Assembly: GCA_016271365.2 (NCBI GenBank)
Contig: JADMNL010000028.1
Coordinates: forward strand, 101,717,001 to 101,781,000
Source: Neoceratodus forsteri
Taxonomy: Eukaryota; Chordata; Ceratodontiformes; Ceratodontidae
DNA length: 64,000 nt
Direction of reading: 5' to 3'
Part shown: positions 1 to 10,440 of the stretch, piece after piece
Layout: the number at the start of each line of letters is the position of its first letter
Position numbering within the stretch: the stretch's first letter is position 1
Position numbers and translations under genes: made by a program
The notes under the pieces: generated by a model
Told to the model about the DNA's origin: nothing
Databases searched by the model: none
What the model saw: the letters and a program-made list of their open reading frames with translations, nothing else

Positions 1-374
1 ATGAAAATGGACTGGGGAATCTGTTACAGTCATCGGAAGTTCTTTTGCAGTTTTATTTTTTTTCCGTTGCCATTGATAGAGGAAGAGCGGGATTTTAAAA
101 AGAGACGGACTGTGTGGGGGAGAGAGAATTGTACAGGAATGGAAGCAGAGCCAGGTGGAAGTGGTTGGAAACAGAAAGGCTGCTTAAGATTAGACACTGG
201 GAGCTTACAGAGTATTTTTGTTTGTGATGTACAGAGGTTGTTTGAATCGGTTAGCGGGAAGCAAGGCAATGATGTTGAGTTCCGAGATTTCAGGGTCAGA
301 CTGTTTTTTTTTTAAACATGTGGATTGCTGGCACCTTTTGAGGTGATTATTAGAGGATTTACAATGGAGGTAAG
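1..374. other. Unassigned sequence at window start
   Basis: I recognise no gene or repeat here. The open frame that spans most of it has no domain-like composition and is probably chance. Confidence 0.5.
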
Positions 375-812
375 GTGCCAGTCTGCCATTCTGATTGGTT
401 GCTTTCTGAGGTGCATGGTATAATTAAGTATATGTTTCAAGTTCTGATACACTATGGAATACCCACCAGATTAGTACAATGGATTACTACAGTCTATAGA
501 ACATTCTTTATACTGCAAGCAGTGAGTGGCTGGACAGGAAAAAGAATTAATGAGAAAAGAGGGTCAGGCAAGGTTGTTCTCTTAGTCCTCTCCAGTATAT
601 TTTTCCCTAGACACTGTTTTAACGAAAATTATAAATGCCCGACCATTGCATGAGTACAGGTATGTCCTTTTAGACTCCTGTTTAAAGTCATGGCATGTGC
701 TGATGACATTTGCTTAGTTCTGAAAGACACCTCCTTAGCACCGAGTGTTGTGCATATCTTTTCAGAATATGCCTGTATAGCTGAAGCACAAACAAAGGTT
801 GGAAAAAGTTAA
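375..812 (+). pseudogene. Degenerate L1/Tx1-type LINE reverse transcriptase fragment
   Basis: Two successive frames together resemble the middle of an L1/Tx1-clade RT. Positions 375-653 hold an interrupted pre-catalytic segment (GIPTRLVQWITTVYRTFFI, then a V-GW pattern). After a frame change, 684-812 read KVMACADDICLVLKD, where CADD stands in place of the catalytic YADD box (Asp codons 702-707). This is followed by a long helix and a terminal KS, as seen before the post-catalytic motif of this clade. The second segment stops at 810-812. No endonuclease or C-terminal cysteine motif remains. It is an old, dead fragment that abuts a CR1 3' end. The clade call rests on motif spacing only. Confidence 0.55.
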
Positions 813-1650
813 AGGGATCAGACTAGGAGAGCACCACCATTGCTGCAGCATCCAGAGGTAGCACACATCCCCATTAGATTAGAGGAAGATTACACAATTG
901 GGGGAGAGGTAGTAACAACAACAATAATGGAAAGGGACCTGGGAGTAATCATATCAGACGACCATAAGGTTGGCAAGCAATGTGAGAAGGCGGTAGGGAG
1001 GACTGGGGGGATACTGGGATGTATAGGAAGAGGCATCACCAGTAGAAAGCAGGAAGTTGTTATCCCTCTGTACAGACAGTTGGTGAGACCCCATCTGGAG
1101 TACTGCGTCCAGTTCTGGAGACCGCATCTCCACAAGGACACAGACAGGATAGAGGCAGTTCAGAGGAGGGCAACTAAAATGGTGCAGGGTCTACAAGAGA
1201 AGCCATACAAGAAGAGACTAAAGAAGCTTAATGTATACTCTTGAGGAAAGGAGGGAGAGGGGGGACATGATAGAAACTTTTAAGTACCTCAGTGGAATCA
1301 ACAAAGTCCAAGAGGGTAGCATCTTTCAGAAAAAGAGATGTGCAAGAACAAGGGAACACAATTTGAAGATAGAGGGGAATGGCTCGGGGCAATGTGAGGA
1401 AGTATTTTTTCACAGAGAGGGCGGTGGATGCATGGAACAGCCTTCCTGAGGAGGTTGTGGGGTTTAAAACTGTAGGAGAATTCAAGAATGCATGGGACAG
1501 ACATAAGACAATTTTTGTGGGAGTAGGAAGAAATAGGCTGTTGGTTAAATAGGATCTGCAGCTTATCCTCTAGGTAGGGAAATGGGCAGACTAGGTGGGC
1601 CAAGAGGTCCTTATCTGCCATCAAAGTCTGTGTTTCTATATACTCACATA
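813..1650 (+). mobile_element. CR1 (subfamily A) 3' end, 5'-truncated
   Basis: The translation gives the post-catalytic part of CR1 ORF2: a TIGGEV segment, then MERDLGVIISDD, LGCIGRGITSRKQEVVIPL, LVRPHLEYCVQFWRPHL and an RR..TKMVQGL segment. The C-terminal RRERGDMIETFKYLSGINKV block follows. The frame shifts near 1240 and degrades after 1390. The 3' UTR ends at about 1640 with the CR1 tail 'CTTATCTGCCATCAAAGTC', then a TTTCTATAT remnant of the terminal octamer-like repeat. It lacks endonuclease and all RT catalytic motifs, as expected for ordinary 5' truncation during target-primed integration. Confidence 0.85.
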
Positions 1651-1714
1651 AAAATATTAGAAATTAATTTGGGAGACCTTGATTGAATAACCTGGAAATG
1701 GAAACTTTTTTTTT

Positions 1715-1865
1715 TCAGGGAGGCAGTATAGCGCAGTAGTTTAAAGCTCTGAGCTACAAATCTGGAGACCTGGGTTTGAATCCCACAGCCCCCACTTGCA
1801 TACTGTGTGACCCTGAGCAAGTCACTTAACTTCCTCTGTACTCCCAGTTCAGACCTGTAAACAAG
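1715..1865 (+). mobile_element. MIR-like CORE-SINE (tRNA-derived head)
   Basis: The head carries pol III promoter-like boxes: an A-box-like 'TATAGCGCAGTAGTTTAAAG' near 1728 and a B-box-like 'GGGTTTGAATCCC' near 1773. The following 'TGTGTGACCCTGAGCAAGT' and 'CACTTAACTTCCTCTGT' match the well-known region of MIR-type SINEs just after the CORE. The copy fades out after 'GACCTGTAAACAAGC' and its 3' tail cannot be resolved. It is a SINE copy, not a functional tRNA gene. Confidence 0.7.
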
Positions 1866-2117
1866 CTTTCAGCTTAGTGTGCTACTCCTGGTTAAACAAT
1901 TAAAAAATCAAGCAACTGCTAAATTAAACATTAGGAAAATGAGGACATTATCAAAAAAAGTAGAGAGCTTTTTAATTAAAACTGGTATTGCTCCCTATTT
2001 ATTTACATGTATGTGCTTCCCCTACCAACAATATTTAAGACTAAAATATACAGCATATTTTTTTCAAGGATTCTGGAGCGGTAGGCGCAACCCAATAAAA
2101 CAGAATGCTACATATCT

Positions 2118-2480
2118 AGACTATTGAAATTTTTTATTTATTCAGTTTTTGTTGACCGGGTAAGTGCACTAGACAGATTCTGCCTATTTTCAGGCACGAC
2201 CCGGGGGAGGGGGATACAGATGAATGCCAACTGTCCTTGAATCAGAGTAAGCTGTTGGTGGTATTTTGAGTGAATGAGGGAAATTTGGCCAGGACACCAG
2301 GGAAATTCCCATCTCTTTCGATAAGTGCCATGGGATCTTTAACATCCACCTTAACTACCACCAATCCAGGCAGATGGGACCTCGGTTTAATGTCTAATCC
2401 AAAGACGGCACCTCAGAAGTTGAATGGTGCAGTGCAGCCCTGTTAAACATACTGCCTAACTGTAGGTCAAATTTATTTCA
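2118..2480 (-). mobile_element. LINE-type 3' end (L2-like family, minus strand)
   Basis: On the minus strand this segment ends in an A/T-rich tail (TTTTTTATTTATT on the plus strand). It opens with the same roughly 80 bp that close the L2-like LINE at 40.9-44.1 kb and the fragment at 39.0 kb. A stem-loop is visible: CCGGGT (2156-2161) with ACCCGG (2199-2204), and GTGC (2164-2167) with GCAC (2194-2197). Beyond 2220 come about 260 bp, including 'GCCATGGGATCTTTAACATC', that the 40.9-kb copy lacks. So this is either a different subfamily or a SINE that borrowed the tail. Confidence 0.6.
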
Positions 2481-3250
2481 TTAGCAGGAGTATAGTTCAT
2501 TAGCTGTTCTGAAAACTACTGCATTGGCAAAACTGGTACGCAGCTACATTAAACAGGTATTTTCATTTACGATCTGAAAACCAGTACATTCTCCTGTGCT
2601 GGACTTATCTTTATTCTTTCAACAGGTTTATTCTTTTATCAGGTATCCATGTAAAGGGAAATTCTCTACTACAATTAAAGTATAAAACCACTAGATTTAC
2701 ACCAGTTATGTTTTAACTATTAGGCTGCTAACAGAATTACAACATAACCCTTCTGTATTTTGTGTACTGAACTTTGGGGGGAGCTGGGCATATATGTAGT
2801 AGGTCTGAGCCATCAGGTACCTTTCCCTCCCCACTTTTTTACTGTAAATCACAACATACTAGAAGAATGCTACTGATAGATGGACAGTTGATAAAAGACC
2901 AAAGTGCCTCGAATGGAATCTGCTCTACCTGGGAGACTCTGGATCAATAGATCCCTATCACCTGGTTAGAGGCTTTATGGTTTCTGGGCCATTCAAGAAC
3001 TTTACGGACATTAGAGACTTGAAAGCTGCTAACTGTATGGCCCTGGTTTAACATCACTTAGCATAGCTAACATGCAGCACATCTATTATGATATTGTTCA
3101 AATACTTCTTTGTCTTTGCCTCTTAACTTTCAACAATGTATATTTGGGTTTGGGGTCTAGATCCAGAGGTGTTATATAACCACACTGCTGTACTATGATT
3201 TACATTGATACATTCAATAAACTTTACTTTGAAGTACAAAAAAAAAAAAA
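2481..3250 (+). other. Possible 3' end of a retrocopied or real transcript
   Basis: The segment is AT-rich with no coding potential. It ends with a canonical poly(A) signal AATAAA (3216-3221), followed 17 bp later by 13 adenines (3238-3250). That spacing fits a cleaved, polyadenylated 3' UTR copied into DNA, or a genomic A-tract downstream of a real 3' end. No target duplication could be recognised and the 5' limit is unknown. I cannot name the source transcript. Confidence 0.3.
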
Positions 3251-4135
3251 GAATTGGAACATAAGAAGTCTGGACTGATATCTCTGTACATGGCACAGCA
3301 AGGGTTAACTTTATTTTTTCCATATTTTTTTTTTCCACTTTTCCCTGCTGTCGGTCTACTAAACACTGCAGATAATGCAGCACTTATTTTAGTGAGTCTT
3401 TCAAAATTATCTGACTCTCCCCTGCCGACCTCACAATTGCCATTTGTGATGTCACAGTCTGTTGCAATGGTGAGCACTACAATGTCACAAACAAAAGAAC
3501 ATTCAAACAATAAGAAGAAAATGAATCTAATTCTATAAACCTAGATCACATATATAATTGGGCCTGTCCCAGTATAGCTTGCTTCTGTAAGAGCATCAGG
3601 CAAGCATGCATCATCATTCTACGTAATGTGGTTCACCTCGATGGTCCACTCTTCCTCCTTGGGCAATCTAACCCCTCATTACCTAGGTATGCCCCCCATT
3701 AAGATGGGTGGTTGCCATCAGTGCCATGGGTGAAATGTCTGCTCCTATGTAAATGGAGGTCCCTGACATTCCACGCCAGTTGCGTGGCTCCTAACCATAG
3801 GACAACTTGCTGCCTTGGAAAAGATGTCCCATAGGAATGCAGGTGCGATGGTAAAATACGGAGAACTCTGGGGAACATACCTGTCTTCCTGATTCCATCA
3901 TCCCAATTGAGTCCCTCCTCACAGCTCTTTGGGTGTGCTGTGAGTATGCTCTGCAGTTTAAACCAGGGAATGAAGCACCAAGCGTAGTTTTTTTTCCCAT
4001 TTCACTGTATGGTGTTTCCTCACTTCTTCCTCCCTTTACAACATACTGCATTACACCTTCTCCTCTGTGGTGTGTGGTGGGGGGGGGCAGGGACTTGCTG
4101 GACTGTATCAGTTATGCCAACATCTATGTACAGTA
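3251..4135. other. Unassigned sequence
   Basis: No repeat or exon could be recognised. It holds a purine/pyrimidine mix with a short G-run near 4080, and a GTAA repeat (about 4133-4147) leads into the neighbouring L2 tail. Confidence 0.5.
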
Positions 4136-4137
4136 AG

Positions 4138-5620
4138 TAAGTAAGTAAAAATGTATTTGTTTAAAGCGCCCTTCCTAGGCTCAGGGAGCTTTTACAATAT
4201 TCCATATAACTCAAATATAATACAATTTAAAATCATTAAAACTAATAACACACTAGTATCAGTCATTTATCAAGTCCCTGAAAACGCCTCATTAAATAGG
4301 AATGTTTTCAGAGATTTTTTAAAACTTTCCATGGACACATTATCTCGTATCTGGCGAGGTAGAGAATTCCACAAGGTAGGTGCCATAAAGGCAAAAGATC
4401 TTCCTCCAGATGTCTTTAAATATACCCTGGGAATCTCTAGCAATCCCTCATCAGAGGAGCGGAGTGAGCGGGAGGGGTAGTAAGACACCAGGAGTTCTTT
4501 CAGGTAGTCAGATCCCAAATTGTGAGGGCCTCATAGGTTAGAAATGCAACCTTGAAGGTGATCCGCCACTGTATAGGCAGCCAGTGCAGTTCGTGCAGCA
4601 CAGGTGCTATATGACTGGATCTAGAGATTCCAGTGAACAACCTGGCCGTCGTGTTCTGCACAAGCTACAAGCGGCGGATATCCACCCCCAGCAGCCCTAG
4701 ACAGAGGGCACTGCAGTAATCAAAATGACTGGTGACAAAGGCGTGGACCAGGGTAGGAAGATCTACAGGTGGAACCAAGTGTTTTAACCGGGTTACATTC
4801 CTTAGATGGAAAAAGGCAGACTTGACTACAGCCGACACCTGTGCCCTCAGGGTCAGGCCCTCATCAAATACCTCACCCAGGTTACGCACCTGGCCAGAGG
4901 CCATAAGCGGGGTCCCCTCAAGATACAGACCCAAGGGTTTCCCCATCCATACCCATGTCCTAAAACCAGGGTCCACCACCAAAACCTTAGTTTTACCTGA
5001 ATGCAACCAAAGCCAACTAGTACTCATCTAATCCTGTATCTCCAGCAGGCAATTACTAAACACTGTGATAAAATCAGACTCCTATTCAGGCACAAAAGAC
5101 AGGCAGAGCTGAGAGTCATCAGCATAACAATGAAAACTCAGCCCATGCCGTCTTATAATGTCCTCCAATGGAAGCACATACACTGCAAATAACATGGGCA
5201 ACAGCACCGATCCCTGTGGGACCATGAGGGCAGCCAGTGAGGTCCGAGGAATAAATCTCCAACACCACCTCTGTGATCTGCCCTCAAGGAAGAATCAAAC
5301 TAACTGTGGACTGCCCCTCAGTCCACAGAAAACCACAGTGGTTGAGCAGCACCCCATGATCCACGGTGTCGAATGCTGCTGAGAGATCCAGGAGAACCAA
5401 GATTTAATGAGCTCTCCAATCTCTCACCATCAGGAGATCATTTAGTACCCGCATAGGGCCGCCTCAGTGCTATACGTTTCCTGAAGCTGGACTGAGAGGG
5501 TCATAGATATTGTGGCTGATCAAATGATCCTCCAGCTACAAAGCAACCACCTTCTCAATAACTTTCCCACAAAGGGTAAGTTAGAGACCAGTCTGTAGTT
5601 TGCTGTAGTTTTACTACGGC
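4138..5620 (-). mobile_element. L2-clade LINE, 3' half, minus strand
   Basis: The minus-strand translation gives clear L2 ORF2 landmarks. Upstream (about 5590-5350) is a degraded GKVIEKVVAL / LEDHL segment, then ILVLLDLSAAFDTVDHGVLL. At 5027-4665 come the post-catalytic KTKVLVVDP, VRNLGEVFDEGLTL and HLRNVTRLKHLVPP segments, then LVHAFVTSHFDYC. At 4518-4270 is the C-terminal FAFMAPTLWNSLPRQIRD and SFKKSLKTFLF block typical of L2. Several stops and frameshifts separate them, and the GVPQGS/YADD stretch is decayed. The 3' end at about 4138 has the 'AAAGCGC' motif and an A/T-rich simple tail. It is 5'-truncated, with no endonuclease present. Confidence 0.85.
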
Positions 5621-5844
5621 TCAGTTTTCAAACAGCCTCGGATGCCAATTCCCAGGGTGTGCCAACATAGGCGCATGGGGCTTGCAGCTCTCTCCCAGTC
5701 AGTGATCGGGATTTTCTATCCCATACACCAAATTGCTGCAAGTTAGACCGACTTTTTCTGGTTTGGTTGCAGCAACCCTGGGTACCCTTTGTACAGGGTT
5801 TGTGCCAAATATTTGGCATGGCTGCCATAAAGCAAGTAAAGAAA
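5621..5844. other. Unassigned spacer
   Basis: A short stretch between the L2 and CR1 copies. It contains imperfect local inverted repeats, such as the CCCTGGGTACCCTTTGTACAGGG neighbourhood at 5776-5800, but no recognisable element. Confidence 0.4.
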
Positions 5845-7219
5845 AGGGTAGTTAAGCGAGGGGGACGAGTAGCTCTTTATGGCAGGGATAGCATAAAAGC
5901 GACAGAGTTACAGGGAGAAGTGGAGGTACAGTGGGTCACCCTAGACATGGGGAATGGGGACGATATTCACACTGGCGTAATCTACAGACCTCCAGTATGG
6001 GAAGGGGTGGATAAGGTTTGGTGGAAGCCATCCAAAAGATAACTAATCACGGGGAGATGCTGCTGGTGGAGACTGCCCTCTGCTGGATATAGATTGTAGC
6101 ATCCCAGCTGCAGCTTCAGCTAAGAGCAGGGACATACTAGACTCCCTGCAGGGGGGTGTTCCTCAGGCAACTACTAAAGGAGACCACTCGTGAGGGAGCA
6201 ATGTTGGACTTGTACTCACCAATGGGGACAGTGTTGCAGATGTCACAGTGGGTGGCCACCTGGGGACCAGCGACCTTCATACGGTATGGTTCAATGTAAG
6301 AACAGTGGCAGAAACAAACCACACAAAGGCGGGGGTCCTGGGCTTCAGGAGGGCCAATTTTGCAAAGATGAGGGAATGCCTCAGGGGTGCCCTGGCAGGG
6401 GGGAGGACTTGGGTAGAGTGGAGTAACAGTGAATGAGACTAAAAGCAGGGATAGTGAAGGCAACAAACATCTGCATCAGGCAAGTAAGCAAAAGCAAGAG
6501 GAAAAAGAGACTGCTATGCGTCGGTGGCTGGGAAGGTAAGGGCAGAAAATTTAGCATTTAACAGGTATAAGGAGACACAGAGGGAGGAGGCTAGGGAAGT
6601 ATATCTGGAGAAACAGAGGGAGGCAGGGAAAGCAGTCAGGAGCGCAACGGCGCAAACGGAGGAGAAAATTGTCCGGGCAGTGAAAAAGGGGGACAAGATA
6701 TTTTTCAGGTATGTAAGCGAAAGGAGAAAGACCAGGGGAGAGACTGTAAGGCTCAGGAGGGAAGGGGACAAAGAAAAAGAAGACATCCTGAACAAATACT
6801 TTTGTTCAGTGTTCACGGAGGAAAAGGAAAGAGAGGGACCACATATAAGTGTCAGGGACATTGAAGCAAGGAGATGGACACTAGTCAATTTACAAAGGAG
6901 AGAGTTCTGAAGTCACTGCAAATCTGAAAGTGGACAAGGCAATTGGGCCAGATGAGATACATCCAAGGATATTGAAGGAGCTCAGAGAGGTGTTGGTTGC
7001 ACTTCTTCCAGTCCTTTTCAACCACTCACTGGAGATGGGTGTGGTCCTGGAGGACTGGAGCAGGGCAGATGTAGTCCCACTTCACAAAAGTGGTAGCAGG
7101 GAGGAGGCTGGCAATTATAGGCCAGTTAGCCTGACTTTGGTGGTGGGGAAATTAATGGAATCACTACTGAAAGAAAGGATTGTGGAATATCTTGAATCCA
7201 GTGGCTTACAATATCTGAG
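5845..7219 (+). mobile_element. CR1 copy (distinct subfamily), left part of a split element
   Basis: The copy starts inside the apurinic-type endonuclease: GGRVALYGRDSIKATELQGE and then HTGVIYRPP near 5860-6000. A decayed endonuclease C-terminus follows (6060-6430). The spacer region before RT (6520-6910) contains a lysine/glutamate-rich segment and ILNKYFCSVFTEE. RT begins at about 6930 with DKAIGPDEIHPRILKEL, DWSRADVVPLHKSG, NYRPVSLT and LLKERIVEYLESSGLQ. It breaks off there at 7219 and resumes at 9064, so a 1,844-bp insertion divides the element. Frameshifts near 6030 and 6910 make it a pseudogene. Confidence 0.85.
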
Positions 7220-9063
7220 TGTAACCCCCCTACAAATGGGGGTTCCTAAAAAGCCTCCTAGGAGCTTGTCTAAGTGTTCACCCTGCCTGCTGGCGTTCGG
7301 CATTTAAGCTGCTAGAATGGCACTGTGAGTGCTGGTAGAGCCTCCACGTACTGTCTCTTTAAGAGTTGTCTGCTTGCAGACATAATTAATGCTTTTCCAA
7401 GGGGCTGATGCTTCCCTGCTCGAATCCCGCCTGAGCTGCGGAGTAATCGCTCGATTTTACGGTCGCTGGAAGTGCAAAGGGAGCCCATCTGAAAGCTGTA
7501 ACTGTTTGCCTGTAATCATTTAAAGCATTAGCAAAATTGTAGTTTGTCTAACCTGCCTTTATTGCAGATGGGTCTTTGTGTGTGTTGCCCCTCCATTTTG
7601 GACCTAAACTGCTGTGCTGGGCCAATGGGATTAGGGAGCTATAAAATGGAGACTGCTTGGACCAACCAGAATTTGACTCTCCCTGAGCCGACTACAAGCA
7701 GAATGTACAGCTAGTAATTCTGGGAAGTGTAGTTTTGGACCTTGCACCTTTTTGCAACAACTGAGAGAACTTTGGAGTGATTGACAGCTATATCCACCAA
7801 CTGGATCGGGTGGTGCCGAAGGAAATGCTCTGCCTTGACTGGGAGGTCCAGATCAGTTGTGACCGTGAGGACAGAAGGAGCTCTGTGCTTCTGGCGGTGA
7901 ATAGTTTCACATGGGAAGCACGCGAGAGACCCCAGTTGGTCTGTTGCCGCTATGTTTAAATCGGACTTAATCCGAGGTGGCTGAAAGTAAGGAAGGCTGA
8001 AAAGTGGAAACCAGGCTCACCCTGTAGAAGACTGGAGAAATTGCTGAATCTCTTTGGTCTGTCAGGAACTGAAGCTGCTGTGTGTACTCGGGTATCTGCA
8101 GTAGTGCGACCAGGACCTAGGGGCAGCTGCCTAGTATAGTAATTCCTTTACATAAATGTGTTGAGTGCTTGTGGGGATAGCTATTCCAATTCCCTTTTCA
8201 TCGTATGCTGTAAGCTGGAAGCAGAACTAAATTTAATCGGACTAAATCCATCTGCTAGTCAAAGCAGTTGAGCCCAGCCAGCAGAATCTCTCATCTCCAT
8301 GCCTGGCTCTTCTGGCAATCCAGAACAACCATCTTCATCAGGTCCTCAGCTCGGGTAGTAGTGAGTACAAATCAGGGCATTCCCCTGCGACCTGTTAACA
8401 ATCACAAGTGTGTCATCTAATTTTCTTTGTTTCATTTCTTCAAGGACTGAGCCATCCGGCTCCGGATTACAATTGAGTTTTGTGCACATATTTTACTACA
8501 GGGCCCTATCCATCTGCACCTGCTGGCCAACCCCGGGCAACGGACCTGGCTAGCCCCCCAACCTGGGTACCCAGAGTGTGACTTTCCAGACCCTGTATGT
8601 GTGCACAGTACTGTGATTTACTTTGGCTAATTAACTTGATTTCCCCCTCCCGTGTTACAGTCCCCTGAATAAAACAGATATGATGTTAAACTTTAAACTG
8701 TCTGCAGTGTCCGTACCTTCATGCCAAGCACTGTATTGGTTTGTGTATGCTGTTTAACCTTATTTTTCAGGGGGTCCTCAGAGACGAACCTCTGAATAAT
8801 TCTCGAGGGTAAGTGGTAACTTATGATTGAACAGTGTGTACATGTGGGGCATTGGTGCTGTAACTCCTGTGCATTGTGTGGGCCATTAGAGGGATTAGAA
8901 GGGGGTCTCAGTGTCCCAGAGGGCTGTGACCAAACTAGACCAACCATTACAAACCCTGACCTCTGGGTGGAGGCACCCGCCATAGAACCTAGGCTCCTCA
9001 ACCTGCTGGTTGTCCAGCAGGCAGGGGTAGTAGTCCTTGGGATAGCACCACTTGGGGGTTACA
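7220..9063. mobile_element. Probable solo LTR (1,844 bp) inserted in CR1
   Basis: The insert starts TGTAACCCCC (7220-7229) and ends GGGGGTTACA (9054-9063), a perfect 10-bp terminal inverted repeat with TG...CA ends. It is flanked by TGAG (7216-7219) and CGAG (9064-9067), a 4-bp target duplication differing at one CpG-type site. Removing it and one duplication restores a CR1 reading of the same length as the paralogue at about 10.96 kb. Inside are CCAAT (7622), TATAAAA (7640-7646) and AATAAA (8668-8673) in plus-strand order, which fits an LTR read on the plus strand. No gag, pol or env coding is present. The TGTAAC/GTTACA ends resemble Gypsy-type LTRs. A non-autonomous TIR transposon remains possible. 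Confidence 0.55.
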
Positions 9064-10290
9064 CGAGGCAGCATGGATTCACTGGGGGAGGTCATGTCAA
9101 ACAAATCTGATTGATTTCTTTGACTGGATGACCAGAGAATTAAATTAGGGTAGAGAGGTTGATGTGGTCTACCTAGATTTCTGTGCGGCCTTCCACTCCA
9201 TTCCACATAGGAGACTCGTAAACACGCTGGGCAACCTAGGAGTGGGACCAAAGGTGGTGAACTGGGTAAGAAATGGGTTGGGGAATAGGTGGCAGAGGGT
9301 GGTTTTAAACGGAGTCCACTCCGAGGAAGGGAAGGTAACCAGCGAGGTGCCACAGCGATCAGTACTGAGACCGTTCCTCTTTCATGTCTTTATTAGTGAC
9401 ACTGCAGAGAGTTTAGAAGGGAAGGTAGGCCTTTTTGCAGATGACACTATGATCTGCAATAAGGCAGACACTCCGGGGTGGTGGAAAAGATGAACAGGGA
9501 TCTAAGAAAGCTTGAGGAGTGGTCAAGAGTGTGGCAACTAAGTTTCAATGCGAAGAAATGCAAAATCATGCACTTGGGGCGCAGAAACCCAGGGGCAGAG
9601 TACAAAATGGGGGGAGTGGTGACTACCAAACACAAAAGAGACCTGGGGGCAATCATATCTGATGACCTAAAGGTGGCCAAACCGTGTGACAAGGCAGTGG
9701 GGAGTGCCAGTGGGATGCTAGGGTGCATGGGGAAGGGCATCACCAGTAGAAAGAGGGAGGTGGTGAGACTGCTGTATAAATTACTGGTGAGACCTCACCT
9801 AAAGTACTGTGTCCAGTTCTGGAGACCACATTTCTGGAAGACACAGACAAACGAGAGGTGGTCCAGAGGAGGGCAACTAAAATGGTGCATGGTCTGCATC
9901 AAAAGTCCTATGAGGAGAGACTGAAGGACCTCAGTATGTACGCCCTGGAGGAAAGGGGAATATGATAGAGACTTAAATACCTCATGGGGTATAAATAAGG
10001 TTCAAGAGGAAAGCCTTTTTCAGAGAAAAAGATTCTCAATAACAAGGGAGCATGCTAAGAAGCTGGGGGGGGTAACACTCAGTGGAAATGTAAGGAAGTA
10101 CTTCTTCACAGAAAAAGTGGTGGATGCCTGGAATAGCCTCCTAGCAGAGGTGGCCAGAGGTGGTGGAGGCCAAAAGTGTAATGGGATTCAAGAAAGCATA
10201 GGATAGGCATAAGGGAACCTTAGTGGTAAGGAAGGGGGGGTTGTTAAAGCTGGAGATCGAGTAGGGTCTGCGGTGTTACAGTAGGTAGGG
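9064..10290 (+). mobile_element. CR1 copy, right part of the split element
   Basis: RT resumes with QHGFTGGGHVKQI in the next codons of the same subfamily, then VYLDFCAAFHSIPHRRLV (9164 onward), EVPQRSVLRPFLFHVFISD and a GLFADDTMICNKAD segment carrying the FADD catalytic box. A frame change near 9478 leads to REEWSRVWQLSFNAKKCKIM-like sequence, LGAIISDDLKVAK, ITSRKREVVRLLYKLLVRPH and a decayed C-terminus. The 3' part (after about 9900) is scrambled and runs into local duplications at 10,249-10,440. No clean octamer tail is visible. It is not functional. Confidence 0.85.
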
Positions 10291-10440
10291 GAAAATCCTA
10301 TGAGGAGGGACTGAAGGGCCTCAGTATGTACGCCTGGAGGAAAGGAGGGTGAGGGGCGATATAATAGAGACTTAAATACCTCATGGGTATAAATAAGGTG
10401 GAGATCGAGTAGGGTCTGCTGTGTTACAGTAGGTAGGAGA
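10249..10440 (+). repeat. Partial duplication at a CR1 3' end
   Basis: The 42-bp 'GGAGATCGAGTAGGGTCTGC' segment at about 10,251-10,290 recurs at about 10,400-10,440. The intervening 'CCTATGAGGAG...AAATAAGG' stretch (about 10,292-10,398) repeats 9,907-10,008. A short piece of the same CR1 tail has therefore been copied a second time downstream, probably by local tandem duplication. Confidence 0.6.

Noticed and set aside
1715..1790. tRNA gene at the CORE-SINE head
   Set aside because: The B-box is followed directly by CORE/MIR-like sequence, and the acceptor stem does not pair.
7640..7646. TATAAAA as a host-gene promoter
   Set aside because: It lies inside the LTR-like insertion and no host coding sequence follows.
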